From an uncultured bacterium (lineage in GTDB: Bacteria > Patescibacteriota > Minisyncoccia > UBA6257 > UBA9933), in contig CAJVXI010000005.1 of assembly GCA_913009635.1 (NCBI GenBank), positions 1 to 47,416 of the forward strand: DNA of 47,416 bases. Direction: 5' to 3'. Under the pieces are notes generated by a model. The model had not been told where the DNA came from. It worked only from the letters and a program-made list of their open reading frames with translations, and made no database searches. Below, in pieces: positions 8,376-15,808 of this stretch. The position numbers were made by a program, and so were the translations under genes. How positions within the stretch are numbered: the first letter of the stretch is position 1; the number at the start of each line of letters is the position of its first letter.

Positions 8376-8867
8376 ATGAAACAAAATAAAATACAATATA
8401 TTTGGGCTTTATTAAGATTTGGAATGGGATGGATTTTCTTGTGGGCTTTTTTAGATAAATTATTCGGGCTTGGTTTTGCAACTGCGGCAGATAAAGCTTG
8501 GTTGGTAGGTGGCTCGCCAACTTTCGGATTTTTGAAATTTGGCACTTCTGGACCGCTTAGTTCTTTTTATCAAGGTATGGCAGGAAATGTAATTATTGAT
8601 TGGTTATTTATGTTGGGGCTTCTTTTTATTGGATTAGCGTTAATATTGGGGATTTTTGTAAGAATTGCCAGTTTAATAGGAGCTTTGTTGATGTTTTTAA
8701 TGTGGACGGCGTTTTTACCGCCTAAACATAACCCTTTTTTAGATGATCACATTATTTATTTGATTATTTTAATAGGTTTAATAATAAGAAGACCTGACCA
8801 GCGGATTGGCTTTGGAAAAAGATGGGCTAATACAAAATTAGTAAAAAAATATCAATTTTTAGGTTAG
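8376..8867 (+). CDS. DoxX-family membrane protein
   Basis: 163 residues with four predicted membrane helices. RFGMGWIFLWAFLDKLFGLG is the typical DoxX/DoxD opening, and a GNVIIDWLFMLG helix follows a loop. The family includes the small subunit of archaeal thiosulfate:quinone oxidoreductase and proteins tied to thiol or oxidative stress. It follows rubrerythrin immediately, so a linked redox role is likely; the substrate cannot be told. A convergent small gene ends four bases after its stop. Confidence 0.8.
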   Translation: MKQNKIQYIWALLRFGMGWIFLWAFLDKLFGLGFATAADKAWLVGGSPTFGFLKFGTSGPLSSFYQGMAGNVIIDWLFMLGLLFIGLALILGIFVRIASLIGALLMFLMWTAFLPPKHNPFLDDHIIYLIILIGLIIRRPDQRIGFGKRWANTKLVKKYQFLG

Positions 8868-8871
8868 ATAG

Positions 8872-9147
8872 CTATTTCTTTCGAATTTTTATATCTTTTC
8901 GAATATTGGTAAACACTTTCATAAAATACCCTCCTTTGTTTTCTATTTTTTTTCTTTCAGAAACGTCTTTGGCTAAACTTAGTAATTTTTGATTATCGTA
9001 TTCTTTTGCCAACTTAATATAAAGTGACTTATGTTCTTCGTCGTTTAATAATTGGGCAATTATTAGTCCGGTAAGCTGGAATTTTTTATAAACATGGCTT
9101 TTTCCAGCTCTCTCTTTGATTGTTTTTAAATAGTCCTTGTTTATCAT
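8872..9147 (-). CDS. Small conserved CPR-type protein, unknown function
   Basis: About 91 residues from MINKDYLKTIKERAGK. It is basic and helical, with the pattern LNDEEHKSLYIKLAKE and a terminal KGGYFMKVF. I recognise the general type from Patescibacteria small proteins but know no function. An alternative start six codons upstream (9165) has no better SD. Inside the gene a strong AAAGGAGGG precedes the in-frame ATG at 8922 and would give a separate 16-residue C-terminal peptide (MKVFTNIRKDIKIRKK). Confidence 0.65.
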   Translation of the reverse strand: MINKDYLKTIKERAGKSHVYKKFQLTGLIIAQLLNDEEHKSLYIKLAKEYDNQKLLSLAKDVSERKKIENKGGYFMKVFTNIRKDIKIRKK

Positions 9148-9258
9148 ACTTTTAGGAACTAGCAAACAGGAACTAGTAAATAGGGGACTAAGTTTACTGT
9201 TTGCCGATGAAATTCATTGAGTATATTAAAATTATACCGCAAAATAACTACAAACAAC

Positions 9259-9975
9259 ATGAAGCGTTTATTTATTGCCATAAATTTACCCAAAGATATC
9301 AAGCGCAGATTAACGCGGATAATCACGCAGATAAACGCAGATAGTATCAGCGAGAATCTGCGTACCAATCAGCGTGGATCTGCGTTTCGGTGGTTGCCAC
9401 CGGAAAATTGGCATTTAACACTTGATTTTCTTGGTTATCAACCAGATGAAGCAATCGGGCCGATTTTGAAATCTCTTAAAGAAACAGTGAGTAATTTTAA
9501 CGCGTTGGAAATTAATTTTGAAAAAGCAATTTTAGCTCCGCCCGCCTCCGCTAAAGCTATGGCGGGCAAGCCAAACAAACCAGCAAGAATGATTTGGTTG
9601 GCTTGTACGCGAGAAACTTCTAAAAATCTTTCTAAAATTAAAAATTATTTAGACGATTCTTTAGTAAAAAATGGAGTGCGTTTCAAAATAGACAACAGAA
9701 AATTTAACGCGCATCTTACCCTTGTTCGTTTTCGTTCGCCGCTGATTAACGTGGGTATCTGCGAAAATCTGCGTGAAAATCTACGTGAATCAGCGTTGGC
9801 ATTTTATGCCAGAAGCTTGGATTTAATGGAATCTTGTCTTAACCCATTCGGCAAGCTCAGGTCTTCGACTCCGAGACTTAGACTCGAGGAGATTGATGCT
9901 GAGCAAGGTCGAAGCATCAAGCGCACTGGCGCGGAATATGAAATTTTATCTTCCTTGCCATTTTTGGATTTTTAA
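9259..9975 (+). CDS. thpR: RNA 2',3'-cyclic phosphodiesterase (2H family)
   Basis: 239 residues from MKRLFIAINLPKDIK, the standard ThpR opening; the longer frame from 9217 has no support. Both catalytic H-x-T-x motifs are present: WHLTLDFLG and AHLTLVRF. The 2H enzymes open 2',3'-cyclic phosphates and can join tRNA halves. It is longer than the usual 180-190 residues because repeats are inserted in frame: a CGCAGAT stutter block after residue 14, a GCCCGCC...GGCGGGC hairpin giving the peptide PPASAKAMAGKP, a second stutter block after the second HLTL motif, and a palindromic block at 9841-9930. These fall in surface loops, so activity may survive. Confidence 0.85.
   Translation: MKRLFIAINLPKDIKRRLTRIITQINADSISENLRTNQRGSAFRWLPPENWHLTLDFLGYQPDEAIGPILKSLKETVSNFNALEINFEKAILAPPASAKAMAGKPNKPARMIWLACTRETSKNLSKIKNYLDDSLVKNGVRFKIDNRKFNAHLTLVRFRSPLINVGICENLRENLRESALAFYARSLDLMESCLNPFGKLRSSTPRLRLEEIDAEQGRSIKRTGAEYEILSSLPFLDF
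9300..9388. repeat. In-gene CGCAGAT stutter repeat
   Basis: Within thpR the words AACGCGGATAA, CGCAGATAAACGCAGAT and AATCTGCG alternate with their complements, so the block can fold on itself. Similar blocks occur at 9740-9800 in the same gene and at 30828-30870. Confidence 0.7.
9540..9567. repeat. In-frame palindrome in thpR
   Basis: GCCCGCC and GGCGGGC flank a 14-base loop. It encodes part of PPASAKAMAGKP between two ThpR strands. Equivalent GC-rich palindromes sit in the genes at 17745, 27404 and 40783. Confidence 0.7.
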
Positions 9976-10024
9976 TTTATCATATAAGCGTACTTTAAAA
10001 TACAAAAATAAAATGGAGGATGTA

Positions 10025-10909
10025 ATGATAAAACTTTCTAATGGATATGAGTTTTGTTTTATGGCGTCTTCTGGCGCATTGGGATTTGATGGTTTTGGCT
10101 GGCCGCATCCAAAATATTGGATTTTAAGATTTCTTTTAAAGAAATATCCAAATCTTATTGTTCCAGTTGTAAAAACTTTAACTTTGCCGGCGCAAAAAGG
10201 TAATTTTAGGGCTATTTATGACGGAGATGACTACGTAGTTAACGCTGTTGAATTAGGAAATCCGGGTTTTGAAGCGTGGTACGAAAAATATTTTCCCAAA
10301 ATTGAAAAACGAGGTCAGAAAATTATCCTTTCAATTACCGGTAGTTCAGTGACTGGGATTGAGAAGCTTGCTTATTTGATAGCAAAACTTCCTAAGCATA
10401 TTATTAAAGGAATAGAATTTAATTGTTCATGTTCAAATGTGATGAAAATATGGATGTTGAATGACATTGTAGAAGCTGTAAGTGTTTTAAACAAAATAAC
10501 AGAACTGCCGATTGGTATTAAAATTGCTCATCACCAGAAAAATTATCTTGAAATAGCTAAAGCGACTTTTCAAACAGTTGAATGGATTAGTTTCAATTCG
10601 GTTCCTTGGGAAATGATTTTTCCGGGTAAAGAATCTCCTTTAATGGAAAAATATGATGTTTCCGGCGCTGTTTCGGGGAAGGCAATTAAAGATGTCAATA
10701 AAAAAATGGCTTTTGAGATAAGAAAAGCTGGCATTAAAACGCCGATTGTTGCTTCCAGCGTTGGATGGGAAGAAGTGTTTGAAATTGCGTATTTAGATGT
10801 TTCATTTAGTTTTAGATGGGCTGATGCAGTATCATTTGGGACTCTTTTCAGAAAGCATCCGTATTGGCCGTTAAAAATTGCAAAAAAATATAACAATTCA
10901 GGCGATTGA
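10025..10909 (+). CDS. pyrD: Dihydroorotate dehydrogenase-like protein
   Basis: 294 residues from the ATG at 10025, which has GGAGG five bases upstream; the frame stays open into thpR but without family sequence. TIM-barrel FMN-enzyme features: MASSGALGFDGFGW near the start, GNPGFEAWYEKYFP, IEFNCSCSN (NxSCPN-like), GIKIAHH with a Lys candidate for FMN or substrate, DVSGAVSGKAIK and SFRWADAVSFGTLF. It is divergent from textbook PyrD, so annotation rests on fold and on its position just before pyrF and pyrE. It would oxidise dihydroorotate to orotate. A hairpin terminator overlaps its stop. Confidence 0.7.
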   Translation: MIKLSNGYEFCFMASSGALGFDGFGWPHPKYWILRFLLKKYPNLIVPVVKTLTLPAQKGNFRAIYDGDDYVVNAVELGNPGFEAWYEKYFPKIEKRGQKIILSITGSSVTGIEKLAYLIAKLPKHIIKGIEFNCSCSNVMKIWMLNDIVEAVSVLNKITELPIGIKIAHHQKNYLEIAKATFQTVEWISFNSVPWEMIFPGKESPLMEKYDVSGAVSGKAIKDVNKKMAFEIRKAGIKTPIVASSVGWEEVFEIAYLDVSFSFRWADAVSFGTLFRKHPYWPLKIAKKYNNSGD

Positions 10910-10930
10910 GTTAACTCAACCGCCTTTTTT
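10900..10930 (+). terminator. Terminator after pyrD
   Basis: AGGCG...CGCCT outer stem with an inner TTGAG/CTCAA stem, followed by TTTTTTATTT. It overlaps the stop codon of pyrD. Confidence 0.85.
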
Positions 10931-10947
10931 ATTTATTTCATAAATAT

Positions 10948-10976
10948 TTGACACAATATAAAAAAATATGTTATTT
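10948..10976 (+). promoter_or_regulatory. Promoter for the small ORF, pyrF and pyrE
   Basis: TTGACA at 10948 and an AT-rich TTATTT/TATTTT -10 at 17-18 bases. It follows the pyrD terminator and precedes the SD-led ORF at 11025, so pyrF and pyrE seem to be transcribed apart from pyrD. Confidence 0.55.
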
Positions 10977-11024
10977 TGTATTTTATAGAACATTAAAAAT
11001 AAACCCCTAAAAGGAGGGGAATAT

Positions 11025-11162
11025 ATGTCTTTTAATAAAAAGTATCAAGGTCGTCCAAAAGGATGAGATAATGAACCAAAGAAAAAGGCATGCAAAAAGA
11101 AACAAAAAGGGATAAAAAAAGGAGAAAGTTTAGATTGCCGGAATTGCAATTATAAAAAATAA
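11025..11162 (+). pseudogene. Small basic Cys-containing ORF with one in-frame UGA
   Basis: From an ATG with a strong AAAAGGAGGGG the frame reads MSFNKKYQGRPKG, then TGA at 11064, then continues without a stop as DNEPKKKACKKKQKG and GESLDCRNCNYKK to TAA. Composition is uniform on both sides (Lys-rich, C-x2-C near the end, like a small zinc-ribbon protein). So it looks like one 45-codon gene with a nonsense codon. UGA is a normal stop elsewhere in the window. A point mutation, read-through or a sequencing error would all explain it. The first 13 codons alone could also be a leader peptide for pyrF. Confidence 0.5.
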
Positions 11163-11190
11163 TTTAAAAATTATAAAAAGGAGGAAAAAA

Positions 11191-11883
11191 GTGTCAGAGA
11201 TTATTGTAGCGTTTGATGGCATGAAGTACGATGACGTGCTGCCATTGGCAGAGGCGTTAAGTGGTATGGGTGTTCTTTTTAAAGTTAATGATTTACTTGA
11301 TGAATACGGAGTAAAAATCATAGAATCCTTGAAGTATTTTGGCGGCGTGATGGCAGATCCGAAACTTTACGATATTCCAAATACTGTGAAAAATAGAATT
11401 AAGAGATACGCGGCTTTTAAACCAGATTTTATTACGGTTCATGCTTCGGGCGGAATTGATATGATGCGTGCCGCAGTTGATAGCTGCGATTCAAAGATTT
11501 TAGCAGTAACAGTGCTAACATCTTTAACTGAAGAGGAATGTAATATTAATCTTGGCGGGCCTGTTAAAGCTAAAGTTTTACAGTTCGCGCGTAATGCGGT
11601 ATTGGCTGGAGTTCATGGGATAGTGTGTTCGTCGCAGGAACTTAAATTTTTGTCAGAATTCCGGGAGTTAAAAGCTTTAATTAAGGTCACGCCGGGTATT
11701 CGCCCTGTTTGGCATCTTGACCCAAAAGATGATCAATCCAGAGTAACTACTCCAGCAGACGCAGTGGATATGGGCTCTGATTATTTAGTGATAGGGAGAC
11801 CTATAATTAAAGCTCTTAATCCTGTTGAGGCTGTTAGAAAAACAAAGAAAGAAATCGGAAAAGCTTCTATCAGAAATAGATAA
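11191..11883 (+). CDS. pyrF: Orotidine-5'-phosphate decarboxylase
   Basis: 230 residues. Start is GTG, with AAAAAGGAGG upstream. TIM-barrel OMP decarboxylase: IIVAFDGM at strand 1, and the catalytic D-x-K-x2-D as DPKLYD preceded by FGGVMA. HASGG, AVTVLTS, VCSSQE, KVTPGIRP and DYLVIGRPI follow in family order. It converts OMP to UMP, the last step of de novo pyrimidine synthesis. It is followed by a hairpin and then pyrE, 63 bases downstream. Confidence 0.93.
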   Translation: MSEIIVAFDGMKYDDVLPLAEALSGMGVLFKVNDLLDEYGVKIIESLKYFGGVMADPKLYDIPNTVKNRIKRYAAFKPDFITVHASGGIDMMRAAVDSCDSKILAVTVLTSLTEEECNINLGGPVKAKVLQFARNAVLAGVHGIVCSSQELKFLSEFRELKALIKVTPGIRPVWHLDPKDDQSRVTTPADAVDMGSDYLVIGRPIIKALNPVEAVRKTKKEIGKASIRNR

Positions 11884-11894
11884 CTTAACAATTA

Positions 11895-11921
11895 TCGGCG
11901 GCTGAAATTCAAAGCCGCCGA
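11895..11921. promoter_or_regulatory. GC-rich hairpin between pyrF and pyrE
   Basis: Perfect stem TCGGCGGCT / AGCCGCCGA with a 9-base loop. It is followed by AAATTCTTT, not a clean T-run, so it may be a weak attenuator or an RNA-stability element between two genes of one operon. Confidence 0.5.
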
Positions 11922-11946
11922 AATTCTTTAAGAAAGGAGGAAAATA

Positions 11947-12618
11947 GTGAAGAAAGAACGAATCTTGCAGATATTTAAAGATTGCAGCGCGATAATTACT
12001 GATAGCCACATAGTTTACACTTCCGGCAGGCACGGCGCTGTTTATATCAACAAAGATGCTGTTTATCCGTACACAAAAAAAATACAGGAGCTTTGTGAAA
12101 TAATCGCTACTCATTTTTATTATCCTGTTGGCAGTTTTATTAAAGTAGTAGATATTGAAGTAGTAGTCGCTCCGGCAATAGGCGGAGTCATACTTTCGCA
12201 ATGGGTTGCTGATCATTTAACTTACTTAAAAGGTAGGCAGGTGTTCAGTGTTTATGCTGAAAAGATTGGGGATAAAAACTTTATCATTAAACGTGGATAC
12301 GATAAACTCATTCCCGGTAAAAGTGTATTAGTAGTGGAAGATATTCTTACTACTGGTGCTTCAGCAAAAAAGGTTGTGGAGTTAACTCGTGCTATAGGCG
12401 GTAATGTTGTAGGACTCGGCGTTCTTTGTAATAGAGGCGGAATTACACCAAAAGATGTTGGTGATGTTCCTGAATTATTTGCTCTTATTAATATTGAGCT
12501 GGATTCATGGGATGAAAAAGATTGTCCGCTTTGCGAACAAAAAATTCCTATAAATACTGATGTTGGAAAGGGCAGGGAATTTCTCAAGCGCAAATTTCTC
12601 GCTCGTGAAGTTAAATAA
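11947..12618 (+). CDS. pyrE: Orotate phosphoribosyltransferase
   Basis: 223 residues from GTG with AAAGGAGG upstream, matching pyrF. PRTase fold: HIVYTSGRHGAVYINKDAV at the substrate end, VAPAIGGVILSQW, and the PRPP-binding loop VLVVEDILTTGAS. A C-terminal CPLCEQKIPIN motif belongs to the long OPRT subgroup. It joins orotate to PRPP to make OMP. With pyrD-like and pyrF genes just upstream it completes the dihydroorotate-to-UMP route; no upstream pathway genes (carA/B, pyrB, pyrC) are in the window. Confidence 0.93.
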   Translation: MKKERILQIFKDCSAIITDSHIVYTSGRHGAVYINKDAVYPYTKKIQELCEIIATHFYYPVGSFIKVVDIEVVVAPAIGGVILSQWVADHLTYLKGRQVFSVYAEKIGDKNFIIKRGYDKLIPGKSVLVVEDILTTGASAKKVVELTRAIGGNVVGLGVLCNRGGITPKDVGDVPELFALINIELDSWDEKDCPLCEQKIPINTDVGKGREFLKRKFLAREVK

Positions 12619-12623
12619 TTTAC

Positions 12624-12655
12624 GGCACAGGGCAAAACAACCCTGTGCCATTTTT
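12624..12655 (+). terminator. Terminator after pyrE
   Basis: GGCACAGGG / CCCTGTGCC, a 9-bp perfect stem with an 8-base loop, then ATTTTTAT. Typical intrinsic terminator ending the pyrF-pyrE transcript. Confidence 0.9.
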
Positions 12656-12743
12656 ATCTTGCAAATTCGCGATTTTTTGGATAAGATTAGAATGTGACAC
12701 GAAACTCGTAAATATACGCGAATGATACGAATTTAATCCAAGT

Positions 12744-14027
12744 ATGAAATTTAATTTCTTAAGAAAAAAAATATTCACTAAAATCTCCTTGCGAGAGATT
12801 TTGAAAATCAGTATCTTTACTACTATAGTATTCGTTTTGGTTACCGGAGCTTTTTATTTTGGTTTGGATGCTGGAAGAAAACAGCCAGAAATAATTCTTG
12901 TTCAGGGAGTTGTCAATCTTGAAGAAGGCAATAGAGAAGAAATTGATTTTAATAATTTTTGGAAAACCTGGAATATAATTAAATCAAAGTACGTGGATAT
13001 TGAAGAGGTTGATAATCAGGATTTAGTTTACGGCGCAATTTCAGGATTAGTTAAAGCGCTTAAAGACCCTAATTCCACTTTTATGCCGCCAAGCGATGCT
13101 AAAAGATTTGGAGAGGATATTAGCGGTGAATTCAGCGGAATTGGAGCTGAAATCGGTATTCGTAATGAACAATTAGTGATTATCGCGCCATTAAAAGATA
13201 CGCCGGCTGACAGTGCTGGTTTACGCAGCGGTGATAAAATTTTAAAAATTGATGATAAAATCACCAGTAATCTAAATATTAATGAAGCTGTAAAAATAAT
13301 AAGGGGCGAGAGGGGGACAGCTGTGGTTTTGACAATTATGCGCAATGGTTGGGATAAGCCAAAAGAAATTTCAATTATTAGAGATACCATACAAATTCCA
13401 ACACTTGATTTAGAGATGCTTTCCCAAAATGAAGACGGAGAGAAAGATATAGCCTATATTCATCTTTATAATTTTTATGAAAATGCCCCTTTTCTTTTTT
13501 ATCAGACAGCTGTAGATATTTCTATTAATAAAAATATTAAAGGTATTATTTTTGACTTAAGAAATAATCCAGGAGGTTATTTAAATGGAGCAGTTAATAT
13601 TGCTAGTTGGTTTTTTGAGCCCGGCGCAACGGTGGTGAGCGAAAAATTCCGCAGTGATGGAGAAGATAAACAGGTATTTAAAGCCAATGGCAATGGATTT
13701 TTTAAAAATATTCCCATAGTGGTCTTAATAAATCAGGGCTCAGCTTCTGCTTCTGAGATTTTAGCCGGGGCTTTGCGTGATAATCGCGGAGTAAAATTAA
13801 TCGGAAAACATAGTTTTGGCAAGGGAACAGTTCAGGAAATTCGTAATTTAAATGACGGTTCAATAATTAAAATTACCGTAGCCCATTGGCTGCTTCCTGG
13901 CGGTCAAATAATTGAGAAAAACGGTTTAATACCGGATTACGAAGTTGATTTAACGGACGATGATATAGAAGCTGACCGCGATCCGCAATTGGATAAAGCG
14001 ATGGAGGTATTAAAAGAATTGTTGTAA
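12744..14027 (+). CDS. S41 C-terminal processing peptidase
   Basis: 427 residues. One membrane anchor (about 20-42), then a helical lead-in (FWKTWNIIKSKYVD), a PDZ domain (about 125-215, GIGAEIGIRNEQL, SAGLRSGDKILKIDD) and the S41 core. The nucleophile Ser is in NQGSASASEI (about 335) and the general-base Lys in SFGKGTVQ (about 358). A short tail follows. Such proteases trim or degrade envelope proteins outside the membrane. No SD; the leader before the ATG is a CG-containing stutter (CGTAAATATACGCGAATGATACGAA). Confidence 0.93.
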   Translation: MKFNFLRKKIFTKISLREILKISIFTTIVFVLVTGAFYFGLDAGRKQPEIILVQGVVNLEEGNREEIDFNNFWKTWNIIKSKYVDIEEVDNQDLVYGAISGLVKALKDPNSTFMPPSDAKRFGEDISGEFSGIGAEIGIRNEQLVIIAPLKDTPADSAGLRSGDKILKIDDKITSNLNINEAVKIIRGERGTAVVLTIMRNGWDKPKEISIIRDTIQIPTLDLEMLSQNEDGEKDIAYIHLYNFYENAPFLFYQTAVDISINKNIKGIIFDLRNNPGGYLNGAVNIASWFFEPGATVVSEKFRSDGEDKQVFKANGNGFFKNIPIVVLINQGSASASEILAGALRDNRGVKLIGKHSFGKGTVQEIRNLNDGSIIKITVAHWLLPGGQIIEKNGLIPDYEVDLTDDDIEADRDPQLDKAMEVLKELL

Positions 14028-14094
14028 TGTTGTTTGTTGGAATGTTCTAATGCGCTATTACAACAGCTACAACACTATAATATTAGAATTTTTT

Positions 14095-14535
14095 ATGAAA
14101 GTCATTTTATTAGAAGATATTAAAAATCTGGGGAAAAAGCTTGATGTCAAGAATGTATCTGACGGTTATGTTCGGAATTTTTTGCTGCCTAAAAAATTAG
14201 TGAAAATTGCCACTAAAGAAGCAATTAAAGGATTGGAATCGCAAAAAGCTAAATTAGAACAGCAGGAACAAGAGCTTAAATCAAAAACTGAAAAATTAGC
14301 TAAAGATTTAAACAATCAGGAATTTAAATTTAAAGTTAAAATTGGTAAAAAAGAAGAAGTATTCGGTTCAATAGGCAAAGAAGACATAAAAAAAGCCCTT
14401 ATTGATGAAAAGGGTATTGATGCTAAGGTCTTATTAGAGAAACCTCTTAAAACTCTTGGTGAGTATCAAGTAGAAATTAATTTGGGAAAAGGTGTTAAAA
14501 CAAAAATAAATATTATACTACATTCACAACCTTAG
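14095..14535 (+). CDS. rplI: Ribosomal protein bL9
   Basis: 146 residues from MKVILLEDIKNLGKK; the upstream in-frame ATG at 14050 lacks family sequence. The N-domain signature GYVRNFLLPKKLV is present, then the long linking helix and a C-terminal domain (KIGKKEEVFGSIGKEDI). It binds 23S rRNA at the base of the L1 stalk. bL9 is absent from many CPR genomes, so its presence helps place the lineage. Its last 23 bases overlap the end of rpmA on the other strand. Confidence 0.95.
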   Translation: MKVILLEDIKNLGKKLDVKNVSDGYVRNFLLPKKLVKIATKEAIKGLESQKAKLEQQEQELKSKTEKLAKDLNNQEFKFKVKIGKKEEVFGSIGKEDIKKALIDEKGIDAKVLLEKPLKTLGEYQVEINLGKGVKTKINIILHSQP

Positions 14536-14785
14536 TTTTTCGTAAATTGCCGTCAAATTTAATTTTTCTCTTTGAGGTAAATTTTATAACACCATTTTTA
14601 ATGGAGTATAGCGTGTCGTCTTTTCCTCGTTTAACATTTAAGCCAGGGCAGTATTTAGTGCCTCTTTGACGAATCAAAACCTCGCCGGTTTTCACCGCTT
14701 GACCGTGTTGTCGTTTAACACCTAGCCGTTTACCAGCTGAATCTCGTCCTAATTTAGTTGAACCACCGGATTTAGTATGTGCCAT
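14513..14785 (-). CDS. rpmA: Ribosomal protein bL27
   Basis: 90 residues. MAHTKSGGSTKLGRDSAGKR is the mature-type N-terminus without the cleaved leader of Firmicutes, followed by GVKRQHGQAVKTGEVLIRQR and GLNVKRGKDDTLYS. bL27 reaches the peptidyl-transferase centre. It normally follows rplU (bL21), but here it stands alone. It converges on rplI, sharing 23 bases at the two 3' ends. Confidence 0.97.
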   Translation of the reverse strand: MAHTKSGGSTKLGRDSAGKRLGVKRQHGQAVKTGEVLIRQRGTKYCPGLNVKRGKDDTLYSIKNGVIKFTSKRKIKFDGNLRKTKVVNVV

Positions 14786-14839
14786 TTTTGTTTAAATTTT
14801 AGAGTGATAACGAAAGAATTTAATTACAAAAATGAGCAT

Positions 14840-14871
14840 CCCGCATAATCGCCGAAGGCGATTTGTGCGGG
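14840..14871. repeat. GC-rich palindrome upstream of rpmA
   Basis: CCCGCATAATCGCC and GGCGATTTGTGCGGG-type arms around a GAAG loop in an otherwise AT-rich spacer. It resembles the palindromes found inside genes in this window. Not followed by a T-run. Confidence 0.6.
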
Positions 14872-14892
14872 GCACCATATTCGCTATCGCTC

Positions 14893-15040
14893 AAAATTCC
14901 AAATTCCAAGCACCAAATTACAAATAAACTCTAAATTCCAATTACCGAAATTCTAAACACGACGTGTTTCGGTCATTGAGATTTTGGTCATTGGATATTG
15001 TTTGTTATTTGGAATTTGTTATTTGGTGTTTCTTTGAATT
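14893..15040. repeat. Inverted word-repeat element, copy 1
   Basis: The left arm consists of AATTCCAAAT, AAGCACCAAATTAC and CCGAAATTCTAAACACG. The right arm is their complement, TTTCGGTCATTGAG, TTGGTCATTGG, TTATTTGGAATTTG. The apex is ACGACGTG. It ends just before the -10 TATAAT (15047) of the exonuclease gene. Other copies are at 26623, 28300, 32730, 37752 and 46212. Confidence 0.85.
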
Positions 15041-15062
15041 ATGTTATATAATTCAAAGTAAT

Positions 15063-15776
15063 ATGTCAACTCATAAATTAGTTTTTGATATTGAAACCAT
15101 AGGCGTTGATTTCGATTCGCTTGATAAGGACACTCAGGAGGTTTTAACGCGCTGGATTAAAAGAGAATCTTTTTCAGATGCCGAATACAAAGAATCGCTT
15201 AATGAATTAAAAGCGGGGCTTGGTTTTTCTCCTTTAACCGGCGAAATTGTTGTTATTGGTGTTTTGGATTGTGAAAAGAATCAAGGGGTAGTTTATTTTC
15301 AGGCGCCAGGAGAAAATATAAAAGAATTCAGAGAAAACGGTATTATATTTAAACAAACAACCGAAAAAGAAATGCTGGAGAATTTCTGGCAAGGAGCAAA
15401 AGAATACGATGAATTTATTGGTTTTAATAGCAGGGGATTTGACGTTCCATTTATGATGGTAAGGTCAGCAGTTCATGGCGTTAAGCCAACTAGAAATTTA
15501 ATGGAAGGAAGATATTTATATCAGCAGAGAAATTGCAGACACATAGATTTACAGGACCAGCTGACATTTTACGGAGCAGTACGAAAAAAAGGAGGACTGC
15601 ATTTGTGGAGTCGTGCTTTTGGAATTAAAAGTCCTAAATCAGAAGGAGTAACAGGAGATGATGTTGGAAGATTGTTTAAAGAAAAAAAATTCTTTGAAAT
15701 TGCTAAATATAACGTAAGAGATTTAATAGCAACAAAGGAATTATACGAAAAATGGGATAAGTATATAAATATATAA
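15063..15776 (+). CDS. DnaQ-like/PolB-type 3'-5' exonuclease
   Basis: 237 residues from MSTHKLVFDIETIG; the longer frame from 14964 is repeat sequence. Three DEDD exonuclease motifs are seen: Exo I DIETIG, Exo II FIGFNSRGFDVPFM, Exo III YNVRDLIATKELY (DEDDy type). It matches the stand-alone family related to the proofreading domain of DNA polymerase B. Role in repair or RNA processing is unknown. A TATAAT lies ten bases before the ATG. A shared terminator separates it from the convergent antiporter gene. Confidence 0.88.
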   Translation: MSTHKLVFDIETIGVDFDSLDKDTQEVLTRWIKRESFSDAEYKESLNELKAGLGFSPLTGEIVVIGVLDCEKNQGVVYFQAPGENIKEFRENGIIFKQTTEKEMLENFWQGAKEYDEFIGFNSRGFDVPFMMVRSAVHGVKPTRNLMEGRYLYQQRNCRHIDLQDQLTFYGAVRKKGGLHLWSRAFGIKSPKSEGVTGDDVGRLFKEKKFFEIAKYNVRDLIATKELYEKWDKYINI

Positions 15777-15802
15777 AAATCCTAATTTTAGTTTAGGATT
15801 TT
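15776..15802. terminator. Bidirectional terminator
   Basis: Perfect 10-bp stem AAAATCCTAA / TTAGGATTTT with a 7-base loop. A/T runs at both ends let it serve the exonuclease gene on plus and the antiporter gene on minus. Confidence 0.85.
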
Positions 15803-15808
15803 ATAGGG

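Noticed and set aside
9217-9258. Longer N-terminus of thpR
   Set aside because: The family starts at MKRLFIAINLP; the 14 extra codons have no SD or conserved sequence.
11064-11066. UGA read as glycine (Gracilibacteria/Absconditabacteria code)
   Set aside because: pyrD, scpA, the DUF4015 gene and the D-aminoacylase gene end at UGA in the right place, and no other gene has an in-frame UGA.
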